64,000 nucleotides of DNA, taken from assembly GCF_008831285.2 (NCBI RefSeq), contig NC_045143.1, positions 310,001-374,000 of the forward strand. Reading direction: 5' to 3'. Origin of the DNA: Nymphaea colorata. Lineage: Eukaryota > Streptophyta > Magnoliopsida > Nymphaeales > Nymphaeaceae. Positions 53,601 to 64,000 of this stretch are shown in pieces; the stretch's first letter is position 1; each line of letters starts with the position of its first letter. Under the pieces are notes generated by a model. The model worked only from the letters and a program-made list of their open reading frames with translations. It had not been told where the DNA came from and did no database searches. Both the position numbers and the translations under genes were made by a program.

Positions 53601-54839
53601 TTGAAATTTTACACCTTATTGCTGCTTATGCTGGGAACTTTTGTCAGTTTGTTTTGATCTTATGTGCTTTTCTCTTCTTCTTTTTCTTTGCAATTCTTCT
53701 TCTTCTTTTTTGTTCCCATTGATAAACTATAGAATAGGCTTACAATATTTCTATCTTCGGTGCAGCTAATTTTTCGAGATTTCAAAGCATCAAACATCCT
53801 TCTGGATAGCAACTTCAATGCAAAGCTCTCAGATTTTGGTCTAGCAAGGGAGGGACCGGCTGAAGGTTTTAGTCACATTTCTACCGCTGTATGTATTTAA
53901 TTGGTTTCTGAACAAACAAATGGCTATAGTTCTTTTAAGTTTGTGAATATGGAATTTGGGATTTTGTTCCACAATTTTTTGCTTGCATTGCTTGTAGCAG
54001 AAATAGTGGGTGACTTTAATGGTTTTTAGTAGCCTATCATCTTCTTATTTTCCACTGCTTGTGAATATTAGAAGAGACGGCTGGTGGTAATCTCTAGGAA
54101 AATATGGTCAGATGTTATTTCACATGGGTCCACGCAAAGACCTGAAGGAATTGTTTTTCGAAATTCCACACACACAAACACGTGCATCTCGTTGTCTTTT
54201 GGTGCTGTCTAAATGAATTTTGTTATGCCAAAGCCATCCATCCACTCATGTAATCCATATCCTGTGCACAGGCAGTTTTTGTTGTCCATTCTTATGCCTT
54301 CAAGTTTGAAGCAGGTTGTTGGCACCATTGGCTACGCCGCTCCAGAGTATGTCCAGACTGGGAGATTGACTGCAAAAAGTGATGTCTGGAGCTATGGAGT
54401 AGTTCTCTATGAACTGATGACCGGCAGGCGGTCAGTGGACAAAAATCGGCCAAGAAGTGAGCAGAAACTTTTGGAATGGGTTAGACCATATGCATCAGAT
54501 CCCAAAAGATTTCGTATCATAATGGACGCAAGACTTGAGGGGCAGTACTGTTTAAAATCCGTGCAGAAACTAATTGCTCTTGCTAATAGATGTCTGATGA
54601 GGCAACCACGGTGTCGGCCGAAGATGAGTGAGGTGGTTGAGTCCCTAAATGAGATCATTGAAATTGCTCATATTGGAAGCCAAGAAGCAGCAGATAAATC
54701 TCTATCCTCTGTTGTGACTGGATTGGAGAAGATTCGCAGCAACTCGAAGCGAATTTTTGACTTTAAGGAGAAATTAATTCACATGAGGAATAAGGAAAAT
54801 AAGGGGTTGGGTGTTCCTAAAAAACAGGAGGGAGGTTAG
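50681..54839 (+). CDS. Receptor-like cytoplasmic kinase, subfamily VII (PCRK-like)
   Basis: Four exons, 50681-51088, 52607-52867, 53766-53888 and 54315-54839, give 1317 nt (438 aa). The start [13 protein letters not shown], with a cysteine at position 3, is typical of PCRK-type RLCK-VII kinases, which act at the plasma membrane in immune signalling. After a Ser-rich linker the kinase domain shows the glycine loop [11 protein letters not shown] (101-111), Lys128 in VAIKQL, catalytic Asp228 in IFRDFKASN and Asp246 of DFG, then [18 protein letters not shown] and a C-terminal regulatory tail. All key catalytic residues are present. The [14 protein letters not shown] block after intron 1 fixes the splice phase: exon 1 must end CAG before a GC donor (51,089-51,090). 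Ligand or partner is unknown. Confidence 0.93.
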
Positions 54840-56099
54840 CAACCTTACGCACAGCAGTATTCATTGATATTGTTTCAAAGGGGTTGATTGAAGGAAAAAA
54901 GGGTTGATTTGAGGTCCAATTTCTTGGCAAGCGGCAGATAGACCATGGAATGCCCATCACTGTCATCTCTCTTTCTTCGAGGATTGAACTGAAAGATCAA
55001 GGACCCGTCCATCATTCGTGGAGATGCATTGGAGGGTGATGTAAATATGTTTTTCCAGGTACATTTGTAAATTCATTTCAGGAATGCAGCTTTTGTCATT
55101 CAAATGTATTATAAGTGCCTTATTGTCATGGTTCTGGAATTTTTTTTTAAATTTTTGCCCTCTCTCTCTCTTTATCTCTCTCTCTCTCTCTCTATCCCCT
55201 CCTACCTCTTCCCCGCCACCACCTTCCCCTCACCTTTTCCTGGGCACCAATAGTACAAAGGAAAGCTTGTGCTTGGGTCTCTGGGCAATGGCGAACCTAT
55301 ATTCATTCATTAGATGCATGGACACAAGGTTACTGGAATCCAATACTGAAGTTAGTAAGCACAGGACAAAGTCAAAACCTATTGATCTGTAGGGAAACTG
55401 GAAGCATTACTTGTTATGTACGTGTATACTTTTTATGGTTCTGTGTTGGTCACTCAAAAACTTTGTTGATCTAAAGCTGTGTAAGATCCTCCAATTCTTA
55501 CGAAGTTCCTCATTTACTCCGGTAATTTCCATCCTTTCAGCTCGTCTTAGATGCTATACCGTTTGATTGGTCACGTTGAAGCTTCTGCACTGAGTGTTGT
55601 TTCTGATGAGTAACGTCGTGGTGTTGCTCGATTTTTCTTTTTTTTTCTTTTTTGCTCTTTCTGGTTTTTACGGTTCTCCTCTGTCACACTTGTTGGGGAA
55701 TCTTTTTCATTTGAAAGACGAAAGCAGAGACCGTTCCGAGTCAAACATGGTTCTTTCACTGAAAGCCAACTCGATTGGCCTCGGCTATAGTCATTGATGG
55801 TCCTTCCAGATGACTACAAAGCACGTTTGTTTGTCGCCTCTGTGATCTGTATTCTCAAAAACAAGGTGGACCGCCCTGCTCGTTATCTATCACAGAAGTT
55901 TAAAAATGGGATCTCTCTCTCTCTCTCTCTCTCTCTCTGTGAAACAAGGTAGACTGAAACTTCTGTGCGCCATCTTATCACAGAAGTTTCGGTCTTATGA
56001 AAATGGGTTCTCTCTCTCTCTCTCTCTCTCCCTGCTGCTGGGGAGGGCAGGGGGTTAGGTCCTCCCCCGTCTCATATCAAAGAGGCAGACAGGGTAATG

Positions 56100-56400
56100 C
56101 TGTTCATGAGCTGAATTGAGCTCGGTCGACTTGACGCGACTCTTATATTGCTCCGTTCGAGCTCAAGTCCAAGGTCAGCCCTCGATAGACTGAGTTCCTG
56201 TTAGAGCTCAACTCGTTTAAGCTCATTTGTTAACTTTTCATTTGACTTCATCCATTTTCTTGGTTTTTGTGTTTGATTTTTTTTTTTTTTAAGATAACTT
56301 AGATTAAATAAGCTGACTTGAGTTTAACATTTATAAGATCTAGTTTTCAGTTCATCTTGAACGAGTTCGAATCGAACTCAAGTACACTTGCCTAGACTAG
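56100..56400. repeat. GAGCTCAAG-type dispersed repeat
   Basis: Repeated GAGCTC/CTCAACTCG words in both orientations mark a degenerate repeat that resembles sequence at 15,580-15,975 and 16,825-16,960. Boundaries and family could not be set by eye. Confidence 0.45.
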
Positions 56401-56946
56401 TTCATCCACCTCCTTGTTTGGATGCTCAATTCTGTCAAACGTCATGATATATATATATAATTTTATTATTTATTTAGTTAACGCATTATGTGTATTTCTA
56501 ATTTTATTATGTATATTTCTGATTTTTTAATTTATGTGGAATGTGCATAGGTCCTACCTAGGCTGAATACTGATTTTTTTTAGTTCGATGTTTCGATTCT
56601 ATAAAAAGGGTTAATATGGTATTAACACTTGTGTGAATTCGTGAAATTTCATAATCAAGCCCTGCCTTGCTATCACAAATTAACAAATAAATCAAGTAAA
56701 AACCGGGCCCTCTCCGTGCTGAGATCGAGTCGATACGAATCTCACTCCAATGTTAAACTTGTCCTGTTTTTTATTCGGATGTCGAATGCATGATCCGATA
56801 CAAAACGGGTTCAACAAATCCGATACGAACGGACTTAATAAATGCGATACAACCGGGTCGTTCCGGCCACTTTCCCATTATTAAAATAAAGCCCACGAGT
56901 CTCCGCTCGTTTTCTTCTTCGTCTCCGTCTCTCCACCGCTGTCTCG

Positions 56947-56955
56947 AAACCCTAA
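56947..56955 (+). promoter_or_regulatory. Telo-box (AAACCCTAA) in the SR gene leader
   Basis: AAACCCTAA lies about 680 bp before the ATG, close to the expected transcription start given the CT-rich stretch that follows. Telo-boxes are known from leaders of plant genes for translation and RNA processing. Position and context fit; function is inferred. Confidence 0.5.
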
Positions 56956-57626
56956 TCCCTGCCTCCTCCCTCTCTCTCTCTCTCGCACGCCCGCACCGGC
57001 TTTCTGCGTATCTCTGTTACTCATTTGGCACGGTATGGCTTTCTTCTTCTGCTTCGATCTAGCTTCTTCGTCTCTTCCCTTTTTGTTGTTTAGGGTTTTC
57101 GTACATGCATGCTTCTTGCTACCAGGAATTGGGGCTGATTTTTGTTGGGTTTTTCGCGTTTCTCTATTAATGTCTGCTTTTTGTAGCACTATCTTCGGTT
57201 GTTTGACGATAACCCATTACTCCGCCAAATATTTGGCTGGTTTTGGGGCTTCTCCTCCTTTCGCTTTTTACAATCATTCTGTTTCTTCTGGAGATAGAAA
57301 CCCTATCCTTTTGCTTCGTCATTTTTGCAAAGCTGGCGGCAGTGTCAAATTTTAAGTGGGTACTGATGTTTCCTGTTTGTCGTCGGAATCCACGATTAAT
57401 CGGGAATTGTGGATTAGCTCCTACCTCCTTTGTTCACTTTATTAGGCGACGTAATTTTATCGTTTTCTTGTCTTAGTTTTTCGTCTTTTCATTCACTTTT
57501 GTGCTCTTACATCATGAGTGCAATCTTTGTCTTTGATCCAACATCCAAAAATGATAAAGTGTCCCGTGTAGAGTTATTATTGATTATTCCCCTTTATGTA
57601 TTGAGGCATCTTCTTGCAGTTCCAGT

Positions 57627-58871
57627 ATGAGGAGGTACAGTCCCTACTATAGCCCTCCAAGAAGGGGATATGGTGGAAGAGGAAGAAGTCCTCCTCCTAG
57701 AGGGAGGTATGGCGGCCGAAAAGAAAGTAGTAGTGGAAGTCTCCTGGTCCGAAATATTCCTCTGGATTGCAGGTAATGTGATTGCATTTGCCCATATATT
57801 GGTTTATCCTAAGGTAGACACTAGACAGCATTGCATATTGTTGAACTGTTGTTTGAATAGTGTTTGAGTCTACATATTTGACTTCCTTGCAGGCAAGAAG
57901 ATCTTCGAATTCCATTTGAACGCTATGGGCCTATAAGGGATGTGTATCTGCCAAAGGACTATTACACAGGGTATGGTTTCCTTGATATAAATGGGTGCTA
58001 GATGTCTACGGTCCTGCTACTAGTCATTGTCGATTATCTTCATCAACTATTTTCATGTTCCTTAATGGGACATGTACTACTGTTGAACCGCTTTTCAGAG
58101 AAAAATTTTCTACCTTTCATATGCTTTATTCTTATCCGTGGTGAAATTATTAAATGGATATTTGGCAATGGTGCCCTTGTTCACTGATAAATATATTTAA
58201 TGCTGCAATTGGTCTATTTTGGCTTTCAGTGACATGCTGTGTTCTTCAAATGAATTCACAATCTTTTGTTGAAAGAGTTATATCATTGAATGAATTCTTG
58301 TTATGAGGGGAAATTTGCTTTTATTTTCAAGCACATATTTTCTCTTTTCACAGTGAGTTGTTCTTTTAACTGGTTCTCAGGGTATCTTCACTTGAAGTTG
58401 AAAACAAGCCCGTTGAGACCACTGTTTTGGGTTGCTTAACGTCTTGCTTTTTCTGAGGTGTAGCGTCAAAGTTCAAAAGAAGAAGTCTTATAATGACGAG
58501 AAATAATATAACTCACAAGAATAGAAGTTGAAGAAGATAGAAGGTTGCCAATTGAAGTCAAATGCATAAGAAGATAAATTTGGAGCAAGGTTGATATCAA
58601 GTGGTTGATGTATTCTCAAGAATGTGAAGAATTTGAAGTTTCATTCAATGTGAAGATTTTGAAGTTTCATGCATTTTTTGAAGTTGCAGTGCATACTGAC
58701 TATAGATAAAGGTCAGCCACTAAGCTTGGATTGGTAGCTGCTTTTTAGTTAAGTGTGGAGTTCTTGCATTGGAAGTGTTGTTAAAGGTTTTGGAGCAAAA
58801 AACCACTAAATCATCATAATGCATATGCTATATCTGGACTGGTTGTCTTCTGCTCATTTCATTGTCACATG

Positions 58872-58969
<98 letters not shown>

Positions 58970-61960
58970 AATTGGATTCTTTCTCTGTGCAGAGAACCTC
59001 GTGGCTTTGGCTTTGTGCAGTTTGTGGATCCTTTTGATGCTTCAGAAGCACAATATCATATGAATGGCCAAATATTTTGTGGACGTGAGTTAACAGTTGT
59101 TATTGCTGCAGAGACTCGCAAACGACCTGAAGAAATGAGAACCAGAGCACGAGTGAGGTATTCTTGCTGTTATATATTTGTAAATTGACGGTCTCTCTCT
59201 CTCGCTCCTCCTCTCTCTCTGAGCTTGAGTTTATGCTATGCTATCAAGTATCAGCAATAGTTCGAAACTATCACATTTTTATCATTAAAATATCTCCAAA
59301 TGAAAAAATGTCACTTGTCGTATTATGGAGAAACACACACATACACACATATACGTGATTGTGATGGTTTACAACTCAAGGAATTTTTATTAATTGTTTG
59401 TCTGAATTTTTGCAAGAGAATTATTAGATAACTCTTGATTTCGTTGTTTACTTTCATTCTTTTAAAGAGTTTTTTTTTATATATAATTCATTTTTCCTTT
59501 TTTTGTATCTTAATATTTTACATAATTTGTAGATATTTTTGTCTACTTGTTTATAAATTAAATTACAAATTACTATTTTTCCCTGATTCTTTAAATTTGC
59601 GGCTGAGGTTGTGTGTGTGTGTGTGTGTGTGTGTGTTTCTCACTTCTTAGATTTCAATCTCACAAATTACTTTGTGTTTCAGAGGAGGTTCGGGATATGA
59701 TGGTCGGAGGCCAACTTATTATGGTAATGCTCTTTGTCTAGTCTGGTAGCTGGAGAAACTTTTCTTATTGCTTTTGGGAAAATTATACAGTCAAGTCATC
59801 AATTTGCTTCAGTTGTTTCTTCTTGAATATGTCGCGTGTGGTCTAGTATCATTTGAGCCGTAGATAATGTGTTGAAAAGTTTCTCAATGCAAATTATATA
59901 TTGTTCTTGGGGAACTAATAAGAAGGGATTGTACTCGGTGTTGTGATGTTGGACAAATGAAATAAGAATAATGGGTCTTGTAAACAGCTGCTGGGGTAGA
60001 AAATTTCCATAAAATTGTCGAAGGAATACAATGGTTGTTTAATTCATCACGATGGTGCATGGATATGCTGATGACCAGTATGGGTATTTTCTACAAATGA
60101 GAAACAAGCTGTTGGAGCCAACTAGTGACTGAAGTTATATACACCCAAGACATTGTCCACTTCGTGGAGAAACTGATAAACTGCAATAGGGTGTTTGTGA
60201 ACAGAAGAGTCACCTAGGAGTCCAAAGTAATGTAATCAATGGGGATATGGAATGTTTGTTGAGCATGCTTGATCTTGCCCACAAATGGGTGGTGTCTGGG
60301 GATGCAGGTACCATCACCATTTGAAGCAACCTCGAGCATGTGATCTCTCGTTAACATCATTCATAATGTGATTGCGTGTTTGTGCGTATGAATGTGTATT
60401 TCATTGACAAAATGTTCCTTGCTGATTTATCATTTGCCATTGTGTGTGTGTGTGCAATTCATTGACATATTACTTGATTTAATGGGTAAGGAGTGTAGTA
60501 GCGTGTTGCAGAAAACCTTCGCTAATGGTGTATTTGATGCAGTAGCTTCTTAGTATTCTTAAGACTGATAAGTGATAACTGATGTTCAACTCTGAAATTG
60601 GCAAGGAGAAATCTGGTGCTTATCTACTGTCTGTTCGTTTTCTGTTTGGTATTCTATCTATAGACATCAGAATTGGTTATTATTTATTTCTCTCGACCAG
60701 GAACTAAAGTATTGTTTTGAATCTTTAGTTCCATGTTTTGTTACCTGAAAAGTTTGATGTCCACAGATGCAGAATGTTGAGAGAAGAGCCTGCGCTTTTG
60801 TGTGCATGAGAAAGAATATAGTTCTATGATATTTGACTAGTGCGATGACGTGTAGAATCTATAATATGCCTTTCAAGACTGCCATGGGATTGGAGGGTTT
60901 AGATTTATGTCAAGCTATTTTTTGTAGGCAACGGCGATCATGAATTGATCTTAGTAAACCATGATAAGAAGTAGAATTGTATCGGTTTCCTTTATGCCTC
61001 TGTACCTCAATTCTTATGTTCTTATGATTAGTGATTGCATCCACAAGTAAAAATAATAATCGTTATTCAGATCTCAAGGTTGCTTTTGTTTGGAGCGGAG
61101 CAATGTTATAGGATATCAGACTGGTCTTCTGATATTTCCTTCCTTTGTGAATTGACAGCAACCTTCACATGCTTTTTCTGTTCTAGGCTTTTAATATCAT
61201 TTTTTATGCCTCTTAATGTTGAAAGAATCACATTTTTTTATCGTTGTAAAGAGATGTCCCACTTGATATAGAATATCTGGTTGTGTTGAGACTGATGTTT
61301 GGTTATGATTAGAAGGCATTCTGCTCTCATGCAAAGTTTGGACTGTAAATTTACTTTGTGGTCTGTCCAGGTCGATCACGGTCTCGATCTCGATCACCAT
61401 CCCGATCCCGCTCCCCTGTAAACCACTCAGGTTCTAGGGCTAGGTACCGATCCAGGTATGTGCTTATTTAGTTATAAAGGCTGAACTTCTTGTTCTATTT
61501 TTGGGCTTCATTTTTCTTTGTCTTGTTCCTGTTTTTGTAATTAAAGTGTTTCTGGTTCAGGTCCTATTCCCCTGCGCCGAGGAGGAGACCCGAGTACTCT
61601 GTGTCACCAGAAAGGAGACAAGTAAAGGGATCAAGATCCCCCCCATATGCCCGTCCTTTAGATCGGGACGATGAATTAAACCATCGCCGGAGGTCCTACT
61701 CGCCAAAGTATGACATGGACAACCGTAGCCCGGTTGGCAACGGCTATGAAGGGTGGGTCTCCAACTCGAAGCCCCATGGTTGACTGCTTGAAGTATCTTT
61801 TTAGCCTCCTGTGTAGACGGTTTGAGTTTTGTTTAAAATTTGCAGGTCCCCACGCGGTGCGGGACGTCAGGACTGGGAATCTCCGAGACGCATTTCTAGG
61901 TCGCCACCGGGCTCTCGGTCGAGATCTGCAGACTTATCTCCGAGGCCTAGCCGCCGCTGA
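57627..61960 (+). CDS. SCL30: SR-family splicing factor, SCL30 type
   Basis: Seven coding exons, 57627-57772, 57893-57970, 58993-59157, 59683-59723, 61371-61455, 61561-61752 and 61846-61960, give 822 nt (273 aa). The N-terminus MRRYSPYYSPPRRGYGGRGR is the short charged extension of plant SCL proteins. One RRM follows, with RNP2 LLVRNI (39-44) and RNP1 RGFGFVQF (78-85). From about residue 143 an RS-rich tail contains RSRSRSRSPSRSRSP and ends SPRPSRR. The protein binds pre-mRNA in the nucleus and takes part in splice-site choice. An upstream intron in the 5' UTR is likely. Introns between RRM exons 2 and 3 (1.0 kb) and before the RS exons (1.6 kb) are long, as in other SR genes, which often splice them alternatively. 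Confidence 0.95.
58872..58967 (+). repeat. Compound CT/TA microsatellite before an SCL30 splice acceptor
   Basis: A CT run (58,872-58,917) passes directly into a TA run (to 58,967). The tract ends 25 bases before the acceptor AG (58,991-58,992) of the exon that completes the RRM. It therefore occupies the region where the branch point and polypyrimidine tract are expected. Confidence 0.9.
59609..59636 (+). repeat. GT microsatellite in an SCL30 intron
   Basis: A perfect GT run, about 46 bases before the acceptor at 59,681-59,682. It is intronic. Confidence 0.85.
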
Positions 61961-62179
61961 CATATCGCAGAATACTCTAGTTATTGGTCTGTGCGTCGGG
62001 CTCCTTTCTTTTATTGTTTCAAGTGCAAGTGGATACTTCGACCTATGGAGGTGTAAAAGTTTTTGGGACTGACGTCTGTGAAGTGTGCGTTTTGTGAGCC
62101 ATAAATATAGTTGTGGACTCCCATTATGTGCGACATGATGCTTGTCTTATATTAAGAAGCACTTGCAAGATGCTTTGAC

Positions 62180-62262
62180 GCATTAAATAGATCCTTGTTT
62201 GATGCATTAAGTTGGACCCTTGTTTGATGCATTAAGTTGGACCCTTGTTTGATGCACTTGCT
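62180..62262 (+). repeat. 25-bp tandem repeat, about three copies
   Basis: Units of the form GATGCATTAAGTTGGACCCT followed by TGTTT repeat head to tail, the first copy diverged (AAATAGATCCTTGTTT). It lies just downstream of the SCL30 stop codon, possibly in its 3' UTR. Confidence 0.85.
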
Positions 62263-62518
62263 AGGTTGAACCATCTAATTAGATATGCTTCTGTTCGCCA
62301 TGATCCCCATTGTTCTTTGGTGGTTCCAATCTGCTGACCTATAATTGAGCAGTTTAAGTACATGGTCTTATGATGACGCTTACGGAAGGGACACAACAGA
62401 GGCACATTCGCTGATCCAATCTCCTTTGACCATCGAAATGTGCCGATGAATAATTGGCAGTTGTTTTTACCATCGACGAACCGAAGCTATGAAACATGAT
62501 AAACGGAAGAAAACAGTG

Positions 62519-62950
62519 CGAGGGGCCACGGAATTATGCGCATCATATCAAGTAAACCATTAGACTTTGGTCTTTCTCATGGTTATTGGGGGGACAGTAT
62601 CTTACAGTTCCAGAGAACGCTCTGATGTGCAATAGCATGTCGACTTAAACGGATGGAAAAAGGTTTGAAGGACTACGCAATTACGTGCGTCATACCAGGT
62701 AAACCATTAGACTTGGTCTTTCTCGTGGTTATCTGGGGAGCAGTATCTTACAGCTCCAGAGAACGCGCTGATGCGCTACAGCACGTCGACTTCGGATGGA
62801 AACAGGTTTGAGGGACTACGGAATTATGTGCATCATAACAGGTAAACCATTAGAACTTGGTCTTGAAAATTTGCCCAGTTCTCGTGGTTATCTGGGGAGC
62901 AGTGTCTTACAGTTCCAGAGAACGCGCTGATGTTGCTACAGCATGTTGAC
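62519..62950 (+). repeat. Three tandem copies of a ~145-bp unit
   Basis: Units start near 62,519, 62,667 and 62,809. Each has, in order, ACGGAATTATGTGCATCATA, AAACCATTAGACTTGGTCTT, a GTGGTTATCTGGGGAGCAGT word, TTCCAGAGAACGCGCTGATG and GCATGTCGACTT, with point changes and, in the third, a 16-bp insertion. They lie between two convergent genes. The family was not recognised. Confidence 0.85.
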
Positions 62951-63452
62951 TACTTGCGTGAAACCCAAAAACAAATCGGGGACAGGTCTTCGCTTTATTG
63001 TCACCCATTCCAAAAACTGTCCAGAACTGCCAGGGTTCTGAGCTGATGCATCACCCAATTGCTGCACGTGGACAAAAAATATCATCCTTTGCAAGCTTCA
63101 AGTGTGAATGGCTTCATCAGAACATCATAACATCATCTGCACGGAAGAGTTGGAGATGACATAAATCAAAACAATAGCAGGAAAGGGAAGTGCGGCGAAA
63201 CTGAGTCAAGCAGCCCCTATTTCATGAATGCCTTGTGAATTAACGTTCCCTAGTCATTTCTACTCTTCATTAAAGTAACATGATATTATAAAATTAGTAC
63301 GTGAAGTACATCGTTAACTGAAAAAAGAAAGGGAATCTCTGCATGTAACTTATGCCACTCACGTCTTGGCTTGATGAAAACAATTGCCACATGGGATTGG
63401 CTCGCCGCATTGTTCCGGTGTGTAGTCTTCAGGCATTGCAAGATGATTCAGC

Positions 63453-64000
63453 TTAATCCCCCACCGCCAAAGGGCTTTTTTGAAACTGATTGCGTAGCTG
63501 ACCACATGCTGCGCTTGCATCCAGTCCTCGTGTTTGTCGAACGCTTACTGTAATGCGTCGGGACTCAAGGGCAGCAGTGAATGCTAGGACCTGTTTGACA
63601 TTATAAGGAGTCAGGATACTCATATCAGGTAAAAGAGCTGATTATCACAAACGTAAAGTATAAAACATACCGCTTTCTTATATGGTCGTCTGAACTCTGA
63701 ATCGTCAATTGGATTGAAGGGTATGACGTTCACATGGTGAACACGGCCCCAACCATGAAGCAGCTCGGCGAGTTCTATAGCTTGCTCAACGCTATCATTA
63801 ACTCCATCTGGAAAAGAAAATAAGCAATAAAAAATTAAAAAATGAGAGAGAAGAGAGAGATTTTTCCTTCACTCTTAGGTTTGGCATCTCTGGCTCAACA
63901 TTTAAGCGATAAGATTGGATAACTTTTTTGTCAGACTAATCTATTTTGCATTGATCCTATGCTTCAACTTATATCAGGTATTAAATTAGCCATTTAATAG
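63453..64000 (-). CDS. RlmN/Cfr-type radical-SAM RNA methyltransferase, C-terminal exons (partial)
   Basis: Two minus-strand exons are visible: 63671-63807 and the last exon 63453-63590, which ends in TAA. Earlier exons lie beyond the window. The peptide reads DGVNDSVEQAIELAELLHG, HHVNVIPFNPIDDSEFRRP, then ITVSVRQTRGLDASAACGQL. These are the C-terminal signatures of the RlmN family, which methylates adenine C2 in RNA by a radical-SAM mechanism. The Cys in AACGQL corresponds to the C-terminal catalytic cysteine that carries the methyl group in bacterial RlmN. Plants have several organelle-type members; the location of this one cannot be told without its N-terminus. The CX3CX2C cluster is outside the window. 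Confidence 0.88.

Larger units (their letters stand above)
54840..57626. other. Intergenic plus SCL30 leader
   Basis: CT tracts occur at 55,158-55,193, 55,912-55,938 and 56,010-56,030. A GAGCTCAAG-type dispersed repeat lies at 56,100-56,400. From about 56,880 the DNA is probably the transcribed leader of the SR gene, with a likely 5' UTR intron (donor at 57,033, acceptor ending 57,619). No other gene was found. Confidence 0.6.
61961..63452. other. Region between convergent SCL30 and RlmN-like genes
   Basis: It contains the presumed 3' UTRs of both genes, a 25-bp tandem repeat at about 62,180-62,262 and the three ~145-bp tandem repeats at 62,519-62,950. No further gene is seen. Confidence 0.6.

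Noticed and set aside
56365-56385. GTTCGAATCGAAC word resembling a tRNA T-loop
   Set aside because: No acceptor stem, anticodon arm or A-box is present upstream; it belongs to the GAGCTC-type dispersed repeat.

Overview
This is nuclear DNA of a land plant, almost certainly a flowering plant. It is AT-rich, its genes are split by GT-AG introns, it carries many CT/GA and AT microsatellites and small DNA-transposon relics, and its genes are plant-specific or plant-typical (ACC oxidase, RLCK-VII kinase, SCL30-type SR protein, mitochondrial KAS). I cannot name the species. No tRNA, rRNA, CRISPR array or operon was seen.

Layout. 1-11.65 kb: two broken, non-coding copies of part of a mitochondrial beta-ketoacyl-ACP synthase gene (1-1880 and about 10.69-11.65 kb). 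Between them lies repeat-rich DNA with a diverged segmental duplication, a CACTA-like fragment, a palindromic repeat cluster and a minisatellite. 12.53-14.48 kb, minus strand: a five-exon single-C2-domain protein. 17.37-25.06 kb: the intact 14-exon mitochondrial KAS gene, whose 3.4-kb intron 10 holds an 805-bp hAT-like element. 25.06-34.24 kb: about 9 kb with no gene I can support. 34.24-36.36 and 43.92-46.09 kb: two direct-tandem ACC oxidase genes, separated by 7.5 kb that contains a perfect 61-bp inverted repeat. 50.68-54.84 kb: an RLCK-VII kinase with a GC-AG first intron. 57.63-61.96 kb: an SCL30-type splicing factor. 62.52-62.95 kb: three tandem repeats of about 145 bp. 63.45 kb to the window edge, minus strand: the last two exons of an RlmN-type radical-SAM RNA methyltransferase.

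The genes do not form one pathway. The KAS feeds mitochondrial fatty-acid (lipoate precursor) synthesis, the ACC oxidases make ethylene, and the kinase, SR protein, C2 protein and methyltransferase act in signalling and RNA metabolism. The main evolutionary story is local duplication: the KAS locus has shed two decaying fragments, and the ACC oxidase pair shows a 3' half far more alike than its 5' half, as expected from gene conversion. All exon models were built by eye from splice sites, reading-frame continuity and family knowledge; no alignments or searches were run.
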